From contig JACPRG010000121.1 in NCBI GenBank assembly GCA_016190025.1, positions 1 through 64,000 on the forward strand: a DNA stretch of 64,000 bases, read 5' to 3'. The position numbers were made by a program, and so were the translations under genes. The stretch's first letter is position 1. Each line of letters opens with the position of its first letter. Positions 41,435 through 52,985 of this stretch are shown here, one piece after another. Origin of the DNA: Candidatus Tectimicrobiota bacterium (GTDB lineage: Bacteria; UBA8248; JACPRG01). The notes below the pieces were generated by a model. That model did not search any database. It was not told the origin of the DNA and saw nothing but the letters and a program-made list of their open reading frames with translations.

Positions 41435-42258
41435 GCTGGCTGACGGACCCGTTTCAATTCGCGTTCATGCAAACCGCCCTGGCGGCGGCCGTCCTGGTGG
41501 GGGTCTCGTGCGCGACCCTCGGCGTGTACGTCGTCCTGCGCGGCATGGCCTTCATCGGGGACGCGGTCGCCCACGCCGTCCTGCCCGGACTGGTGGTGGC
41601 CTACCTGAGGGGCTGGAACCTCTTCGGCGGGGCGGTCGCCGCCGGGCTTTTCACCGCCCTGGGGATCGGCTGGCTCTCGCGCCGGCGGATGCTGCGGGAG
41701 GACACCGCCATCGGCATCCTGTTCACCGGCATGTTCGCCCTGGGCGTCCTCCTGATGAGCGCGGCCAACCGCTTCCGCGACCTGGCACACATGCTTTTCG
41801 GAAACCTTCTGGGCGTTGCCCCGGCGGACCTGGCCCTCATCGCGGCCGTCACGTGCCTGGTTCTGGGAGCGCTGACGGCCTTCCACAAGGAGTGGGTCCT
41901 GACCTCGGTCGATCCCGCCCACGCCGAGGTGATCGGCCTCAGCCCCGACCGGATGCGCTACCTGCTGCTCATCCTCGTGGCCCTCACGGTGGTCGTGGGC
42001 GTCCAGGCCGTTGGCGTGGTCCTCACGGCCGCGCTTCTCGTGACGCCGGCGGCGGCGGCCGCGCTGCTGACCGACCGGCTCCTGCCGATGATGGCCGTCT
42101 CCGCCCTCGTCGCCGTGGGCTCGTCGGTGGCCGGTCTGTACGCCTCCTATTACCTGAGGGTGTCCGCCGGCCCGGCCATCGTCCTGGCGTGCACGGTCTG
42201 CTTCGGCCTGGCGTGGGCGGGACGGGCGATCCGCGAGAGAGCCCGCGGCGCCGATTGA
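41431..42258 (+). CDS. znuB: ZnuB-like ABC permease for metal uptake
   Basis: The 275-residue permease has about 8 helices and the family blocks GVSCATLGVYVVLRGMAFIGDAVAHAVLPG, LGIGWLSRRRMLREDTAIGILFTGMFALG and DPAHAEVIGLSP. Zn or Mn is the probable cargo. The start ATG at 41431 lies inside the ZnuC stop (ATGA). It ends the operon, convergent with comF. Confidence 0.9.
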   Translation: MSWLTDPFQFAFMQTALAAAVLVGVSCATLGVYVVLRGMAFIGDAVAHAVLPGLVVAYLRGWNLFGGAVAAGLFTALGIGWLSRRRMLREDTAIGILFTGMFALGVLLMSAANRFRDLAHMLFGNLLGVAPADLALIAAVTCLVLGALTAFHKEWVLTSVDPAHAEVIGLSPDRMRYLLLILVALTVVVGVQAVGVVLTAALLVTPAAAAALLTDRLLPMMAVSALVAVGSSVAGLYASYYLRVSAGPAIVLACTVCFGLAWAGRAIRERARGAD

Positions 42259-42292
42259 CGCGGTCGGCCGATTCTGCCGGTCCAGCCCCCGC

Positions 42293-42355
42293 CGGGCCGC
42301 AGGCCCGCCCGGCGAGAGAAAGTTTTGCGGGGCGCCTTTCAAAAACGCCCCCCGC
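42293..42355. other. Inverted repeats between convergent znuB and comF genes
   Basis: Two G+C-rich hairpins, CGGGCC-GCA-GGCCCG (42293-42307) and GCGGGGCG pairing with CGCCCCCCGC (42327-42355), lie between the two stops. Neither has a clear T-run, so terminator function is possible but weakly supported. Confidence 0.3.
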
Positions 42356-42363
42356 GATCGGGC

Positions 42364-43149
42364 CTACGGCGTCCGGGCGAGGGTGTAGGCGTGAACCGAT
42401 TCGGCCCCGGCGTCCTTGAGGACCTTGGCGCAGGCGTCCGCCGTCGCCCCGGTGGTCAGGACGTCATCCACGAGGAGGACGCGCCGCCCTTCCACCCGAT
42501 CGGGCTCGCGCACGGAGAAGGCGCCGCGGACGTTCTCGCGCCTCTGAGACACCGTCAAGCCGGGCTGGGCCGCTTCCCAGCGGGTGCGGGAGAGCACGTA
42601 CGGGCGGGCGGGAAGCCCCACGCGCTTGCCCAGGACGCGCGCCAGAAACCATGCCTGATCGAAGCCGCGCTCCCTGTGCCGCCGGGGGTGAAGAGGGACG
42701 TGGGTGACGAGGTCGAAGCCTTGCGGGTCGAAGCGCTCTGAGAGGCGCTCTCCCAGGAGTCCGCCCAGCGCGCCGGCCAGACTGCTCATCCCCTCATACT
42801 TGTAGGCATGGACAATTTCCCGGAGCGACCCTTCGTACACGCCGGCCGACCACGCCGCGTCGAAATGGGGAGGGCTCTGTCTGCACTTTCCGCACACGTG
42901 GTCGGGCGAGGCCGAGAGGGCGAATTCCGAAGCGAAGGGGACCCCGCAGCGGGGGCAATACGGGGGGCGGAGGAGGGCGATGGAATCCCAGCACCCGCGG
43001 CAGACCCTGGAGCAGGCGGCGGAGGTCTCGGCCTCCGTCCCCAGGACCGCCCCGCAGGCCGCACACGAGGCGGGCAACAAAAAGTCGAGGGCCCCGGCCA
43101 GGAGCCCTCGAAGGAATTTCCATCTGGTTTTCAGAGCCGGCCTCGGCAT
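42364..43149 (-). CDS. ComF-family phosphoribosyltransferase-like protein
   Basis: The 261-residue protein starts with a zinc-ribbon/double-zinc-ribbon (Cys29, Cys32, then CRGCW, CPRCG and CGKCR) and ends in a phosphoribosyltransferase-like domain with the PRPP loop RRVLLVDDVLTTGATADAC. ComF proteins are linked to DNA uptake, although many are in non-competent bacteria and the substrate is unknown. HVPLHPRRHRERGFDQAW is the family block. It is the last gene of the long minus-strand run, 30 bases after xdhC. Confidence 0.9.
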   Translation of the reverse strand: MPRPALKTRWKFLRGLLAGALDFLLPASCAACGAVLGTEAETSAACSRVCRGCWDSIALLRPPYCPRCGVPFASEFALSASPDHVCGKCRQSPPHFDAAWSAGVYEGSLREIVHAYKYEGMSSLAGALGGLLGERLSERFDPQGFDLVTHVPLHPRRHRERGFDQAWFLARVLGKRVGLPARPYVLSRTRWEAAQPGLTVSQRRENVRGAFSVREPDRVEGRRVLLVDDVLTTGATADACAKVLKDAGAESVHAYTLARTP

Positions 43150-43179
43150 CCGCCCAAGGGGGGAAGCGCCCTCCGCCTT

Positions 43180-44343
43180 TCAGACGACGCTCACCTCTTG
43201 ACCCTTGTCCTGGCTTTTGACGAGCTTCATCAGGGCCGCGCTCTTGGGCTTGCCCGCCAGCTCCGGGTCCCGGATGAGGCCCTGCCTGCGGCTCTGGATC
43301 AGCTCCGCGACGATGGCGACGGCGATCTCACCGGGGACGTCCGCCCCGATCTCCAGGCCCATGGGCGCCCGGACCCGCTGGATGAACGCCTCCCGCGGGA
43401 CCCCCATCTTCTCTTCGAGATGGCGGTAGGTGGCGAGGATCTTCGTCCGGCTTCCGATCATCCCCAGGTAGCGGAACGGCTTGGTCCAGGCCCAGGCCAG
43501 GATGTCCTCGTCATACTGGTGTCCGCGGGTGACGATGATGGCCATGTCGGTCTCGTCAATCTCCGGCACCGCCTCCGCGAGGCGCTCGAAGTCCTCGACG
43601 ACGATGAAACCCTCCGCCTCGGGGAACCGCTGCCTGTTGGCGTACTGCTCGCGGTCCTCCACGACGACGATGCGGAACCCCGCCACGTCGGCCACCTTGG
43701 CGATGTGCTTGGAGACGTGTCCTCCGCCGAAGATGTAAACCGTGGGGCGGGTGAGGACGGGTTCCAGGAACACCTCGACCTGCACGTCCGCGCCGGGGAC
43801 TCGGAAGGCCCGGTTGGCGGGCCTTTCTTCGTGCAGGACCTCGGCGGCTTCCCGCAAGACCTCGGGCTCCACTCCCTCGATGGAGCCCAGCTTGCTTCCG
43901 TCCCGATAGATGAGCATCCGGTCCCCGGGCCCGGGCGGTTTCCCGTCGCTGCGGCTCACGACGCTGGCCAGCACCGCCCGGCCGCCTTCGCTGCGGATCC
44001 GGACGATCTCGGACAGGATCTGGGCGGAGTAGTTGGAAAGCGGCTCCACCAGGACGTCCACGATGCCGCCGCAGATGTGGCCGCTCTCACCGGCTTCCGC
44101 CTCGGTGAGGTTGAAGCTCATCTTGGTCGCGCCCCCCCGGCCCAGGACTCGCTTGGCCTCCGCCCACACGTCCGCCTCCAGACAGCCTCCGCCGACCGTC
44201 CCCTTCATGGAGCCGTCCTGGTAGACGATCATCTTCGCGTCGGCGCTCATGGGGGCGGAACCCTTTCGGGCAACCACGGAGGCGACGACGCCGGCCTCCC
44301 CCTTTTCGACAATGCTCTGGATTTCCTTGAAAATGTCTACCAT
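43180..44343 (-). CDS. xdhC: XdhC/CoxF-family molybdenum hydroxylase maturation protein
   Basis: The 387-residue protein has an N-terminal XdhC/CoxI domain (MVARKGSAPMSADAKMIVYQDGSMKGTVGGGCLEADV) and a C-terminal Rossmann domain (VYIFGGGHVSKHIAKVADVAGFRIVVVED), as in XdhC proteins that bind and sulfurate the molybdopterin cofactor before insertion into xanthine dehydrogenase or CO dehydrogenase. ATG at 44343 follows GGAGGGACG and begins MVDIFKEIQSIVEKG. No hydroxylase gene is in the window. It follows yqeC by 143 bases. Confidence 0.9.
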   Translation of the reverse strand: MVDIFKEIQSIVEKGEAGVVASVVARKGSAPMSADAKMIVYQDGSMKGTVGGGCLEADVWAEAKRVLGRGGATKMSFNLTEAEAGESGHICGGIVDVLVEPLSNYSAQILSEIVRIRSEGGRAVLASVVSRSDGKPPGPGDRMLIYRDGSKLGSIEGVEPEVLREAAEVLHEERPANRAFRVPGADVQVEVFLEPVLTRPTVYIFGGGHVSKHIAKVADVAGFRIVVVEDREQYANRQRFPEAEGFIVVEDFERLAEAVPEIDETDMAIIVTRGHQYDEDILAWAWTKPFRYLGMIGSRTKILATYRHLEEKMGVPREAFIQRVRAPMGLEIGADVPGEIAVAIVAELIQSRRQGLIRDPELAGKPKSAALMKLVKSQDKGQEVSVV

Positions 44344-44486
44344 CGTCCCTCCGTTCTCACTTCCGCACACGCCCCGGGACGTCTAAGGTCGGGGTTGAAT
44401 GGCGCATCCTCCGCTGACGGCCGACGGAAGACCCACCGAACATCCGGCCGGCCTCCCGGCTACGAGCTTCCGGCAACCAACCCAGG

Positions 44487-45287
44487 CTATCCTATTTTAC
44501 TGTAAACTCTTTGAAAGTCGCCGGATTCAAGACGACCGACGAAAAGGGCTTCCATCCGGCTGACTTGTTCCTTTCTAAGAATATAGCCTATCTCTTGCCC
44601 CAAGACAACCCGATGGGGGTCATCCGCCTGATTGAGAAAGCCGATGACCCTCGCCGAGTCGGGACATCCCCGGAAAATTCCCTCCGGGTGGGCGAGGATC
44701 GCGGCGAACGCCCCAGGACCGAGGGCTTCGCCTACGGCGAGCCCCGTGACGGAGGACACCCGCTCCGGCCGAAACGCCCACTCCAGGCCCAAAGGGCGCC
44801 CCAACGCCGAAAGCCCGAGCACCCCGAGGGCCACGTGGGTGGGCTCGGGCCACACGGGCTCGCCCTCGCCGGGCGCCTTGAGGGGTCTTCTTTGGGAGCC
44901 GTCGGCCTCCACCAGGAGCCAGGCCACCTCGTCCAGGCCCAGCAGCGCGCCGGCCCACCCGGGAGGGATCCCGTTCAGCTTCTCCCGGCCGTAACGGGGG
45001 TCCGGGTGAGCCCCCGCCGCCAGCACGACGCGCAGGTCCTTGCGCGCGGCCTTGCGGATCCGCTTCCGGGCTTCCTCCAGGTCGGCCGACAGGATGACGG
45101 CCTCCGCCTCCTCCTCCGAGGGGCGGAAGATCTTCGTGGTCGTGGTGATGAGGACGATCCCGCCCGATTTCGCCGCCTCGGGGGCCATCTCCCGGGCCAG
45201 GCGGTAGAGGAGGGTCGTCTTCCCTCCGGCACCCACGATGGCGACGGAGGATTTTTGCGGGATGGCGAAAGATTCCAGAAGGGTCAT
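44487..45287 (-). CDS. yqeC: YqeC-type selenium-dependent hydroxylase accessory protein
   Basis: The 266-residue P-loop protein has VGAGGKTTLLYRLA (18-31, Lys23), VLITTTTKIFRP and LVEADGSQRRPLKAPGEGEPVWP, the hallmarks of YqeC, an accessory protein for selenium-dependent molybdenum hydroxylases. The exact role is not established. Adjacent xdhC supports a molybdo-hydroxylase maturation unit. ATG at 45287. The hydroxylase itself and selD or yqeB are not seen. Confidence 0.88.
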   Translation of the reverse strand: MTLLESFAIPQKSSVAIVGAGGKTTLLYRLAREMAPEAAKSGGIVLITTTTKIFRPSEEEAEAVILSADLEEARKRIRKAARKDLRVVLAAGAHPDPRYGREKLNGIPPGWAGALLGLDEVAWLLVEADGSQRRPLKAPGEGEPVWPEPTHVALGVLGLSALGRPLGLEWAFRPERVSSVTGLAVGEALGPGAFAAILAHPEGIFRGCPDSARVIGFLNQADDPHRVVLGQEIGYILRKEQVSRMEALFVGRLESGDFQRVYSKIG

Positions 45288-45366
45288 GGCGAGAGAGGAG
45301 CGGCCGGCCGCGGTCTCCTGGATGAAAGAAAACGCCTCCTGATCCAGCCGGGCGCCGCCCGCGCGC

Positions 45367-47780
<2,414 letters not shown>

Positions 47781-47862
47781 GGAATCAGCGAATGTCCATC
47801 GGGAAGAGAACCACGCATATATCGATGGGGCGGACGTCCCGCCGGCAAAAATCGGCGGGCAA

Positions 47863-47880
47863 GAGGTCATCGACCTCAAG
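47863..47880 (+). repeat. Palindromic intergenic repeat, copy 6 (variant)
   Basis: GAGGTCATCGACCTCAAG differs from the consensus at two central bases and keeps both palindrome arms and the CAAG tail. It lies between kdsB and the sugar transferase gene. A 7-bp hairpin (CCCGCCG / CGGCGGG, 47838-47859) is directly beside it. Confidence 0.7.
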
Positions 47881-47948
47881 ATCCCGCCCTACCAAGAGGT
47901 CGGCCCCTCACTCCACAGGTCCGCCGGACATCCTGCCCGGCGACCATC

Positions 47949-49361
47949 TCAATACGCGTGTCGGTGGCCGATGCCCTTCCACAGGGTGAGCCACAGGATC
48001 TTGAGATCGAACCCGAGGGACCAGTTCTCGATGTAGTACAGGTCGCACTCGATGCGCTTCTCAAGCGGGGTGTTCCCCCGCCAGCCGTTGACCTGCGCCC
48101 AGCCGGTGATCCCCGCCTTGACCTTGTGGCGCAGCATGTAGCCGGGGATTTTTCTCCGGAACTCCTCGACGAAGACCGGGCGCTCGGGCCGCGGGCCCAC
48201 GAGGCTCATGTCCCCTTTCAGGACGTTGAAGAGCTGCGGCAGCTCATCGAGGCTCGCCTTGCGCAGGATGCTTCCGACGGGCGTCCGCCTCGGGTCCTCC
48301 GGGCTCGCCCACACCGCTCCCGTCCCGTCCTCGGCCCCCTCCCGCATGGAGCGGAACTTGAACATCTGGAACGGGACGCCGTCGAGGCCCATCCGCTCCT
48401 GGCGGTAGAAGACCGGTCCGGGCGAGGTCAGCTTCACAGCCAGGGCGATCAGGGACATCAGCGGCGAGAGGACCAGCAGGACGACGAGCGAGATCACCAC
48501 GTCGGCCGTCCGCTTGACGAGCCGGTTGACGCCGAAGAGCGGGCTCTCCCGCAGGCTGATGACCGGGAGCCCGCCGAAGTCCTCGATGCCGGCGTTCAGC
48601 TTCATGAACCGCAGAAAATCGGGGACGACCTTGATGTCGATGATCTCCTCGCCGATCCCTTCCAGGACGCGCTGGAGGCGGTCCTGGGCCTCCAGGGGGA
48701 GGGCGATGAAGAGCTGGTCGGCCTTGAGGGAGGCGATGACCTCCCGGACGTCCTCCAGGGTCCCCGCCACGGGGACCCCCTCGATTTTCGCGCCGGCCTC
48801 CTCTTTGCGGTCCGTCAGGTAGCCGGCCACCTCGATGCCCAGGACCTCGTTGGCGCGCATGCGGCGGCTCAGGTCCCGGCCCAGCTCCCCGGTCCCGGCG
48901 ATCAGGATCCGCCGGACCTCGAAACCCCGCTTGCGCAGGTCCTTGAGGAGGCGCCGCGCCAGCGACCGGCCGACGACCACGTAGGCCGCCACGAGGACCC
49001 AATAGTAGGCCATGACCACCCGGGAGAACCGGGCGAAGGGGAACTCCCGGTAGAAGAAGGTCAGCGCCGTCAGGAGGACGAGGGACAGCGTAGCGGCCTT
49101 CCAGGCCTCCAAGGCCCTGCGCCGCAGCGTGCGGCTGAACTCCTCCGGCCGGTAGTGCCCCAGGGACCGGGCCGCCGCCAGCCAGAAGAGAAGGACGACG
49201 GGCACGAACGACAGGTAATGGAGAAAGGTCGGATACGTCTTGATGACCGGGATGATCTCGACGTGAAAACGCAGGAAGAACGCCGTGGACCACGCCGCCG
49301 TCGCCGCCAGCAAATCCGCCAGGACCAGGACCGAAACCGCCAGGTGAGCGTACTTCTTCAC
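47949..49361 (-). CDS. Polyprenyl-phosphate hexose-1-phosphate transferase (WcaJ/WbaP-like)
   Basis: The 470-residue protein has four or five N-terminal helices, a CoA-binding-like Rossmann part (RRILIAGTGELGRDLSRRMRANEVLG), a further helix and the catalytic C-terminus of bacterial sugar transferases: KRTADVVISLVVLLVLSPLM, GPVFYRQERMGLDG, FKFRSMR, RKASLDELPQLFNVLKGDMSLVGPRPE and WAQVNGWRG. It starts repeat-unit synthesis by moving a hexose-1-phosphate to undecaprenyl phosphate. GTG at 49361 (MKKYAHLAV) is the only start in frame. It lies at the end of the glycan cluster. Confidence 0.93.
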   Translation of the reverse strand: MKKYAHLAVSVLVLADLLAATAAWSTAFFLRFHVEIIPVIKTYPTFLHYLSFVPVVLLFWLAAARSLGHYRPEEFSRTLRRRALEAWKAATLSLVLLTALTFFYREFPFARFSRVVMAYYWVLVAAYVVVGRSLARRLLKDLRKRGFEVRRILIAGTGELGRDLSRRMRANEVLGIEVAGYLTDRKEEAGAKIEGVPVAGTLEDVREVIASLKADQLFIALPLEAQDRLQRVLEGIGEEIIDIKVVPDFLRFMKLNAGIEDFGGLPVISLRESPLFGVNRLVKRTADVVISLVVLLVLSPLMSLIALAVKLTSPGPVFYRQERMGLDGVPFQMFKFRSMREGAEDGTGAVWASPEDPRRTPVGSILRKASLDELPQLFNVLKGDMSLVGPRPERPVFVEEFRRKIPGYMLRHKVKAGITGWAQVNGWRGNTPLEKRIECDLYYIENWSLGFDLKILWLTLWKGIGHRHAY

Positions 49362-49415
49362 GGGATGAAAAACCTGCCTTGAGCTCGGCGGGCCGTCGCA
49401 TCCGGGCGGAGGGGG

Positions 49416-50582
49416 TCAGGGCGCGACCGGACGCGGGCGCCTCGCCCCTTCGGCCCGAAACGCCGGGACGGCCTCTGCCAGGAAAGCCTCCATGGCCGCG
49501 CGGAACGCGAAGGTGTCGAACCGGGTGGCGTGCGCGCGGATGGCGGCGGGGTCGAAATTCTCCTCCGTGGCCTCGAAGGCCCGGATGGCCTCGGCGAGGC
49601 TCTCCGCCGTCTCCTCCGGGAAGAAGACCCCTGTCGAGGGACGGTCCTCGGGGTCGTCCGGTCCCACAACGGTCTCGAGGGCACCTCCCTTGGCCAGGGC
49701 GATGACCGGGCGCCCGGCCGCCATGGCCTCCACCGGGGCGATGCCGAAGTCCTCCTCCCCGGGAAAGAGGAACGCGCGGCACCCCTGGTAGAGGTCCACC
49801 AGTTCCCGCCCCGTCTTCCAGCCGAGGAACTCGATGTCCGCCCTGGGGAACGAGGCGGCCAGCCTTCGCAGACGGGCCTCCTCCTGCCCCGCCCCCGCGA
49901 TCTTCAAGCGGCGGCCCAGGCGGCCCGCCGCCTCGATGGCCAGGTCGATCCGCTTGTAGGGGGCGAACGCCGAGACGACGAGATAGTACGCCCCGCCCTC
50001 GGACGCCCGGAACCGGCCGGTGTCCACCGGGCAGTGAATCACGGCCGAATCCCGCCCGTAGTACTTCCAAATCCGCCCGCGGACGGCCTCGGAGATGGCG
50101 ACGAACCGGTCCACGCGGCAGGCCGAGGCCACGTCCCACATCCGCAGATAGGTGAACAGGGGCGGCAGGAGCCACCTCCCCCAAAACCCCAGGCGCTCGT
50201 CGCCGAAGTAGCGGTGGTGGCTTTCCCAGGCGTAGCGCATGGGGGTGTAGCAGTAGCAGACGTGAAGGGTCTCCGGCCGCGTGATCGCGCCCTTGGCCAC
50301 GCAGTGGCTGGAGCTGAGCACCAGGTCGTAGGCCGAGAGGTCGAACCGCTCGACGGCCGCCGGCATCAGGGGAAGGAGCCACCGGTACCGCTTCTTCGCG
50401 CCGGGGACCCGCTGAAGGAAAGAGGTCCGGATGGGCAGGGACTCGATGCGCGGCGAGACCGAGCCCCTCCAGTGGACCAGCGTGTAGAGATCGGCCTGGG
50501 GAAACAGGTCGCAGAACACCTCCAGGGTGTTCTCCCCCCCGCGCATCCCCGTCAGCCAGTCGTGGACGATGGCGACTTTCAT
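49416..50582 (-). CDS. Glycosyltransferase family 4 (GT-B fold)
   Basis: The 388-residue protein begins MKVAIVHDWLTGMRGGENTLEVFCDLFP, has RVDRFVAISEAVRGRI, and the C-terminal nucleotide-sugar pocket KIAGAGQEEARLRRLA with the FLFPGEEDFGIAPVEAMAAGRPVIA motif. It adds a sugar to a lipid-linked glycan. A similar enzyme is common in Gram-negative exopolysaccharide clusters. Donor and acceptor are unknown. It lies 54 bases before the sugar transferase gene. Confidence 0.9.
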   Translation of the reverse strand: MKVAIVHDWLTGMRGGENTLEVFCDLFPQADLYTLVHWRGSVSPRIESLPIRTSFLQRVPGAKKRYRWLLPLMPAAVERFDLSAYDLVLSSSHCVAKGAITRPETLHVCYCYTPMRYAWESHHRYFGDERLGFWGRWLLPPLFTYLRMWDVASACRVDRFVAISEAVRGRIWKYYGRDSAVIHCPVDTGRFRASEGGAYYLVVSAFAPYKRIDLAIEAAGRLGRRLKIAGAGQEEARLRRLAASFPRADIEFLGWKTGRELVDLYQGCRAFLFPGEEDFGIAPVEAMAAGRPVIALAKGGALETVVGPDDPEDRPSTGVFFPEETAESLAEAIRAFEATEENFDPAAIRAHATRFDTFAFRAAMEAFLAEAVPAFRAEGARRPRPVAP

Positions 50583-50648
50583 GGGCTCATCCGTCGGCGA
50601 AAACCAGGACGCCCCGGCGCGCGCGGAAAACCGCACCCAGGGCGACCT

Positions 50649-51818
50649 TCACCCCTTCACCGGCCTCCCCGAGACCTCTTCGTACACCCGGAGGGTGGCT
50701 TCCGCCATGGCCCGACAGGAGAACATCTGCGCCCGCCTCAGCCCTTCGCTTCGCAGCCGGCCGCGCAGGTCCTCCCTCGTGAGCAAATCATAAAGAGCGG
50801 CCGAGAGGCGGTCAAGGTCGTCCGGCGGGACCTGAAGGGCGGCCTCCCCGACGACCTCCGGGAGCGAGGCGGCGTTGGAGCAGACGACCGGCGTCCCGCA
50901 GGCCATGGCTTCGAGAGGCGGGTAGCCGAACCCTTCGTAGCGGGAGGGGAACGCGAAGACCGCCGCCCCCCGGTAGAGGTCCACCAGCAACCCGCCGTCC
51001 ACCCGGCCCAGGAAGCGCACCCCTTCGTGGGAGGCGCGGGCCGCCTCCCCGCGCAGCTCATCCCGGCGGACGGTCAGGGCGAGCGTCGGACGGGCGCCCT
51101 CCCCGCCCCTCCCGATGCGCTCTCGCTCCCACCGATCCAGGAGCCGCCGGAACGCCCGAAGGAGGCCGCCCAGGTTCTTGTGCACCTTGGCGTTCCCCAC
51201 GTAGAGGACGTAAGGACCCGAGAGGTCCAAGGCCCCGCGGACCCGCCCGGCCGCGCCCTCGCCCGGCGGGTATCCGTCCGGGTCCGGCGTGAAGTGTCTC
51301 CCCAGGCCGTTGTGGATGACCGTCACTTTCTCGGGGGGCACGCCCAGGCGCGAGACGATGTCGTCTCTGGAATGATGGGAGACGGTGATGACCCTTTTCG
51401 CGGCCCGCGCACTCCGGGGGAGGACGTGGCGGGCGTAGAGATAGTGCAAAGGCGTCTTGTGGCAGCGGGGAAACCGCAGGTGGATCAGGTCGTGGAGGGT
51501 CACAACCGCCGGGAGGTCCGCCCAGTAAGGATGAATGTAATGCGGGAAGTGAACCAGGTCGAAGTCGCACGCGCGAAGGAACCGCGCCAGGCCGCGCATC
51601 TCCCGGACGGAGTAAACCGGCACGCCGCAGGCGAGCGTCCGGAGGGTTTCCGGGGCGTCCGTCCCGCCGGTGAGCGGGAAGGCGGGCAGGTCCTCGGGGG
51701 GGACCAGACAGGTGATCTCGTGCGCCGGACGGACCTCCCCGAACCCCTCCAGCAGGGCCTGGACATACGTCCCGATCCCGGTCCACCTCCACATCCGGGC
51801 GTCTAGGAAGACTCGCAC
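50649..51818 (-). CDS. Glycosyltransferase family 4 (GT-B fold)
   Basis: The 389-residue protein has MWRWTGIGTYVQALLEGFGE, VVTLHDLIHLRFP, KVTVIHNGLG, GPYVLYVGNAKVHKNLGGLLRAF and AVFAFPSRYEGFGYPPLEAMACGTPVVC. These are the GT4 motifs of mannosyl/glucosyltransferases acting on lipid-linked oligosaccharides. GTG at 51818 is inferred from the start of VRVFLDARMWR. It overlaps the GT9 gene stop by 16 bases. Confidence 0.9.
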   Translation of the reverse strand: MRVFLDARMWRWTGIGTYVQALLEGFGEVRPAHEITCLVPPEDLPAFPLTGGTDAPETLRTLACGVPVYSVREMRGLARFLRACDFDLVHFPHYIHPYWADLPAVVTLHDLIHLRFPRCHKTPLHYLYARHVLPRSARAAKRVITVSHHSRDDIVSRLGVPPEKVTVIHNGLGRHFTPDPDGYPPGEGAAGRVRGALDLSGPYVLYVGNAKVHKNLGGLLRAFRRLLDRWERERIGRGGEGARPTLALTVRRDELRGEAARASHEGVRFLGRVDGGLLVDLYRGAAVFAFPSRYEGFGYPPLEAMACGTPVVCSNAASLPEVVGEAALQVPPDDLDRLSAALYDLLTREDLRGRLRSEGLRRAQMFSCRAMAEATLRVYEEVSGRPVKG

Positions 51819-52984
51819 GCCGTCACCGCCTCCTGGACATCCTCCAGCGCGAGGCCTTCCATGCACCCGTGGTGGTCAAAGGCGCAGACCTTCAACCCGC
51901 ACGGGCTGCACGGGACGTCCTTGCGCAGGACGCGCGTCCCCGGCCCGGCCGGCGCCCATTCGGCCGCGTCGTTGGTCCCGCTGAACAGGGCCACCGTCCG
52001 CGTCCCCAGGGCCGCCGCCATGTGGGTCGGCCCGGAGTCGTTCCCGACCATGAGGTCCGCCCGGGAAAGGAGCGCCATCAGCTCGCGCAGCGAGAGCCTC
52101 CCCGCAAGATCGAGCGCCCGCCCGGGTCCGGCCGTCCGGAGGACCTCCCCGGCGAGCCCCCTCTCCTCCGGACCTCCGACCAGGACCGCCCGGTAGCCGC
52201 GCTCCGCGGCCAGCCACCTCGCCAGGGCGGCGAACCGGTCGAGCCGCCACCGCTTGGAGGGAAAGCCCGCGCCCGGATGAAGGACGGCGAGCCTGTCCCG
52301 GGCCCCGACGGGCGGCCCCCCCCACGCGCCCTCCGCCAGGCGCCGGTCCATCGTCTCGCGCTCCGGGCCCGAGACCCGCAGGAGCGGGCGCGGCACAAAG
52401 CCGTCCGCCGGTCTCCATCCCAGGGTCCGGACGACGGCCACGTTCCGCTCCACTTGGTGGACCCCCGGCGGGTGATCCATCTCGCGGGAGAGGAGAAACC
52501 CGGCCCCTCCCCATCCGTAGCCGACCCGGTATCGGACGCGGCCCGCCGCGAGGAGGGCGATGACGCGGGGGTCTCCCCTCAGGTCCAGTCCCACGTCGAA
52601 CCTTCGCCGCCGCATCCACTGGAGGACATCGAAGACGTCCCGCGCACCCGAGAATTTTCCCCGGTCGAACCAGGGATTTCGGAAGGAGACCACCTCGTCC
52701 GCGTCCGGGTGGTGGAGCAGGAGCGGCGCGGCCCAGGGGCCGACGAGGGCCGTGACGGCGGCCTTCGGGTAAAGAAGACGCAAGGGCCGCAGGGCGGCCG
52801 TCGCGAAGACCACGTCGCCGAGATGATCGGGCCGGACCACCAGCGCCCGTTGGACCTCGTGGGGGTCCGGAGGCCCGGCCGGCCGCGATCTCCGGTCCCC
52901 CAGGAGGAGGTCCCCCATCCCATCGGCCAGGCGGGCCGCCGCCCGCCGGAGCCGCGAGTGGTAAGGATAGGGCCGGCGCGCCAA
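51803..52984 (-). CDS. Glycosyltransferase family 9 (heptosyltransferase-like)
   Basis: The 393-residue protein has VQRALVVRPDHLGDVVFATAALRPLRLLYP, LLHHPDADEVVSF, HPGAGFPSKRWRLDRFAALA and MVGNDSGPTHMAAALGTRTVALFSGTND, the ADP-heptose:LPS heptosyltransferase pattern. It adds heptose or a similar sugar to LPS core or another glycan. A C-terminal CSPCGLKVCAFDHHGC segment holds Cys residues seen in many GT9 proteins. TTG at 52984 is chosen because GGGAGGAAGG precedes it and it begins 1 base after the flippase stop. Confidence 0.9.
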   Translation of the reverse strand: MARRPYPYHSRLRRAAARLADGMGDLLLGDRRSRPAGPPDPHEVQRALVVRPDHLGDVVFATAALRPLRLLYPKAAVTALVGPWAAPLLLHHPDADEVVSFRNPWFDRGKFSGARDVFDVLQWMRRRRFDVGLDLRGDPRVIALLAAGRVRYRVGYGWGGAGFLLSREMDHPPGVHQVERNVAVVRTLGWRPADGFVPRPLLRVSGPERETMDRRLAEGAWGGPPVGARDRLAVLHPGAGFPSKRWRLDRFAALARWLAAERGYRAVLVGGPEERGLAGEVLRTAGPGRALDLAGRLSLRELMALLSRADLMVGNDSGPTHMAAALGTRTVALFSGTNDAAEWAPAGPGTRVLRKDVPCSPCGLKVCAFDHHGCMEGLALEDVQEAVTACESS

Positions 52985-52985
52985 C

